A stretch of DNA of 64,000 bases, from positions 41,807 to 105,806 of the forward strand of contig JANPNV010000097.1 of NCBI GenBank assembly GCA_031427625.1, written 5' to 3'. This stretch comes from JADKIH01 sp031427625. GTDB taxonomy: Bacteria > Bacteroidota > Bacteroidia > AKYH767-A > 2013-40CM-41-45. This document shows, piece after piece, positions 62,917 through 64,000 of the stretch. A program made the translations under genes and the position numbers. Below the pieces are notes generated by a model. That model worked only from the letters and a program-made list of their open reading frames with translations, made no database searches and was not told the origin of the DNA. The number at the start of each line of letters is the position of its first letter. Position 1 is the first letter of the stretch.

Positions 62917-63774
62917 ATGAATTACGCATTAATTATTATTCCATTAATTATCATATTTTTTGCCGGTGTTCGAATCGTCAGACCAACTCAAAAGGGTTTA
63001 ATAGAGCGACTTGGTAAATATACAAAGTTGGCTCAACCTGGATTTCATTGGATCATTCCTGTTATTGACAGATTGTTTCTTGTAAACATCACAGAACAGA
63101 TGATAGATGCCGAGCCTCAGGAGATCATTACAAATGATAACCTGAATGCAAGTGTAGATGCTCAGGTATACTTCAGGGTTAAGTCAGATGAGAGTAGCGT
63201 AAAGGGTTCTATGTATGACGTAAATAATTATCAGTGGCAGATAGTAAATCTGGCTAGAACCACACTGCGTAATATTATAGGAACGCTTACTTTGAAATCT
63301 GCCAATAGTGAAAGAGGGAGAATTAATATGGAGCTTCACGAGACACTTCATAAGGAAACGCAGAATTGGGGAATTGAAATTATCCGTACTGAGTTAAAAC
63401 AAATTGACCCACCTTCAGATGTACAGGAAACGATGAACAAGGTTGTGAAGGCAGAAAATGAAAAAATAGCGGCAATAGATTTTGCCACAGCAGCTGAAAC
63501 AGTTGCTGATGGTGTAAAGCGTTCAAAGATTAAGGAAGCTGAAGGAGTTAAGCGCGCTAAGATTTTACATGCAGAAGGGGAGGCTGAGGCGATTAAACTT
63601 GTGAATGAATCCGCAGACAAATATTTTATTGGCAATGCTCAATTGCTAAGAAAGCTTGAAGCAGTCGAGAAGTCGCTGGAGAACAATGCAAAAATTGTAA
63701 TTCCTACCGGAAGTGATTTAGTGAATATTATTGGCGACATGGCCGGAATATTGCCGCTGAAGAGGAATGGCTAA
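62917..63774 (+). CDS. SPFH/Band 7 domain protein (stomatin/QmcA-like)
   Basis: A 285-residue membrane protein of the SPFH (stomatin, prohibitin, flotillin, HflK/C) family. One N-terminal membrane segment (ALIIIPLIIIFFAGVRI) leads into VRPTQKGLIERLGKYTKLAQPGFHWIIP, and the SPFH core runs to about residue 175 (EPQEIITNDNLNASVDAQVYFRV, RTTLRNIIGTLTL, WGIEIIRTELKQIDPP). A helical coiled coil follows (KAENEKIAAIDFATAAETVADG). It resembles QmcA/paraslipin. It likely forms ring-like oligomers in the membrane and supports quality control or microdomains. A partner NfeD gene is not seen in the remaining 226 bp. Confidence 0.9.
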   Translation: MNYALIIIPLIIIFFAGVRIVRPTQKGLIERLGKYTKLAQPGFHWIIPVIDRLFLVNITEQMIDAEPQEIITNDNLNASVDAQVYFRVKSDESSVKGSMYDVNNYQWQIVNLARTTLRNIIGTLTLKSANSERGRINMELHETLHKETQNWGIEIIRTELKQIDPPSDVQETMNKVVKAENEKIAAIDFATAAETVADGVKRSKIKEAEGVKRAKILHAEGEAEAIKLVNESADKYFIGNAQLLRKLEAVEKSLENNAKIVIPTGSDLVNIIGDMAGILPLKRNG

Positions 63775-63942
63775 ACATGATAAATTGTAATTAAGAACTT
63801 GGATATTGCCGCAGCACTTTTTTCAATTATATTCAATTGAAAAGAATGTTACGGTAATACTTATGTTGCACAAAACTCCGGCTATCGCCTGCGTAGCCTT
63901 GCATTGTTTACTTTCATCGATGCAATATAAAAATAAATCATC

Positions 63943-64000
63943 ATGAAAAAAAAGAATTAACCATCATTGCAGAAGCATGCAATCAGGTAGAAGGTTTTAA
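63943..64000 (+). other. Possible gene start interrupted at an A8 run (cut by window)
   Basis: ATG at 63943 is followed by eight A bases and then an early stop (TAA). One more A would join the ATG to a frame reading ELTIIAEACNQVEGF that is open to the end of the window. This looks like the N-terminus of a gene with a one-base deletion in a homopolymer, or an assembly error, or a phase-variable start. The window ends too soon to decide. Confidence 0.3.

Noticed and set aside
1..64000. Prophage, plasmid, insertion sequence or defence system
   Set aside because: No integrase, transposase, capsid, restriction, toxin-antitoxin or cas gene was recognised. The ORF6N gene is the only item of possible mobile origin.

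Overview
The window is a 64 kb piece of a chromosome from a free-living or environmental member of the Bacteroidota. No 16S rRNA gene is present, so nothing finer can be said. The evidence is consistent: AT-rich DNA, at least five intact genes with type IX secretion (T9SS) C-terminal sorting domains, a PorE-like T9SS component, a TonB receptor next to a DUF4249 lipoprotein, many Cys-Lys-Lys lipoproteins, ORF6N and four-helix-bundle (S23) genes, and -7 promoter boxes of the TAnnTTTG type. No phage, plasmid, insertion sequence, CRISPR array or rRNA operon was seen. Most of the window is ordinary core and envelope genome.

Layout. 1-9.4 kb is accessory in character: the 3' part of a yqgE gene, small lipoproteins, a GNAT enzyme, a decayed T9SS-exported VCBS protein, an ORF6N DNA-binding gene with an unusual palindrome, an SBBP/PKD exported protein, and a four-helix-bundle gene that runs into a repeat array next to a tRNA-Lys. 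9.5-14.1 kb holds two large exported proteins. 14.1-32.9 kb is mostly housekeeping: dnaA, a split 5'-nucleotidase, a thioesterase, an M42-type peptidase, ribD, a ComA-like sulfonate enzyme with a TPR protein, recF and a DciA-like DUF721 gene, ndk, pntA1-pntA2-pntB, a PhnP-like hydrolase, ffh, folD and queE. 33-46 kb is envelope biology: the PorE-like protein, then a tight minus-strand run (lipoprotein, outer-membrane barrel, kdsA, T9SS cargo), rarA, a zinc peptidase, and the TonB receptor with its DUF4249 lipoprotein. rnpB (RNase P RNA) lies at 46.3-46.7 kb. After it come a membrane von Willebrand-like protein, a CAAX protease, a three-gene FAD oxidoreductase unit, a PNGase F-like exported glycosidase, a TetR-controlled ABC drug-exporter operon (TolC, HlyD, two ATPases, two permeases) and an SPFH protein.

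How they fit together. The secreted proteins depend on T9SS, and the PorE-like protein would help anchor that machine to peptidoglycan. kdsA feeds LPS synthesis. recF and the DciA-like gene, with dnaA about 7 kb away, look like the remains of an ancestral replication cluster. The export operon resembles E. coli cecR-ybhGFSR with ybhF split in two.

The least expected signals are: (1) a perfect 15-bp-arm palindrome upstream of the ORF6N gene that recurs almost exactly inside that gene, over the codons for its SQFVTS motif; (2) a family of inverted-repeat elements that begin at or in the last codons of recF and ffh and after rnpB, with a different array at the four-helix gene; (3) a pseudogene with three separate 5' lesions; (4) several -7 promoter boxes only 5-8 nt before a start codon, suggesting leaderless mRNAs. 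All positions were read by eye; no searches or folding were run.
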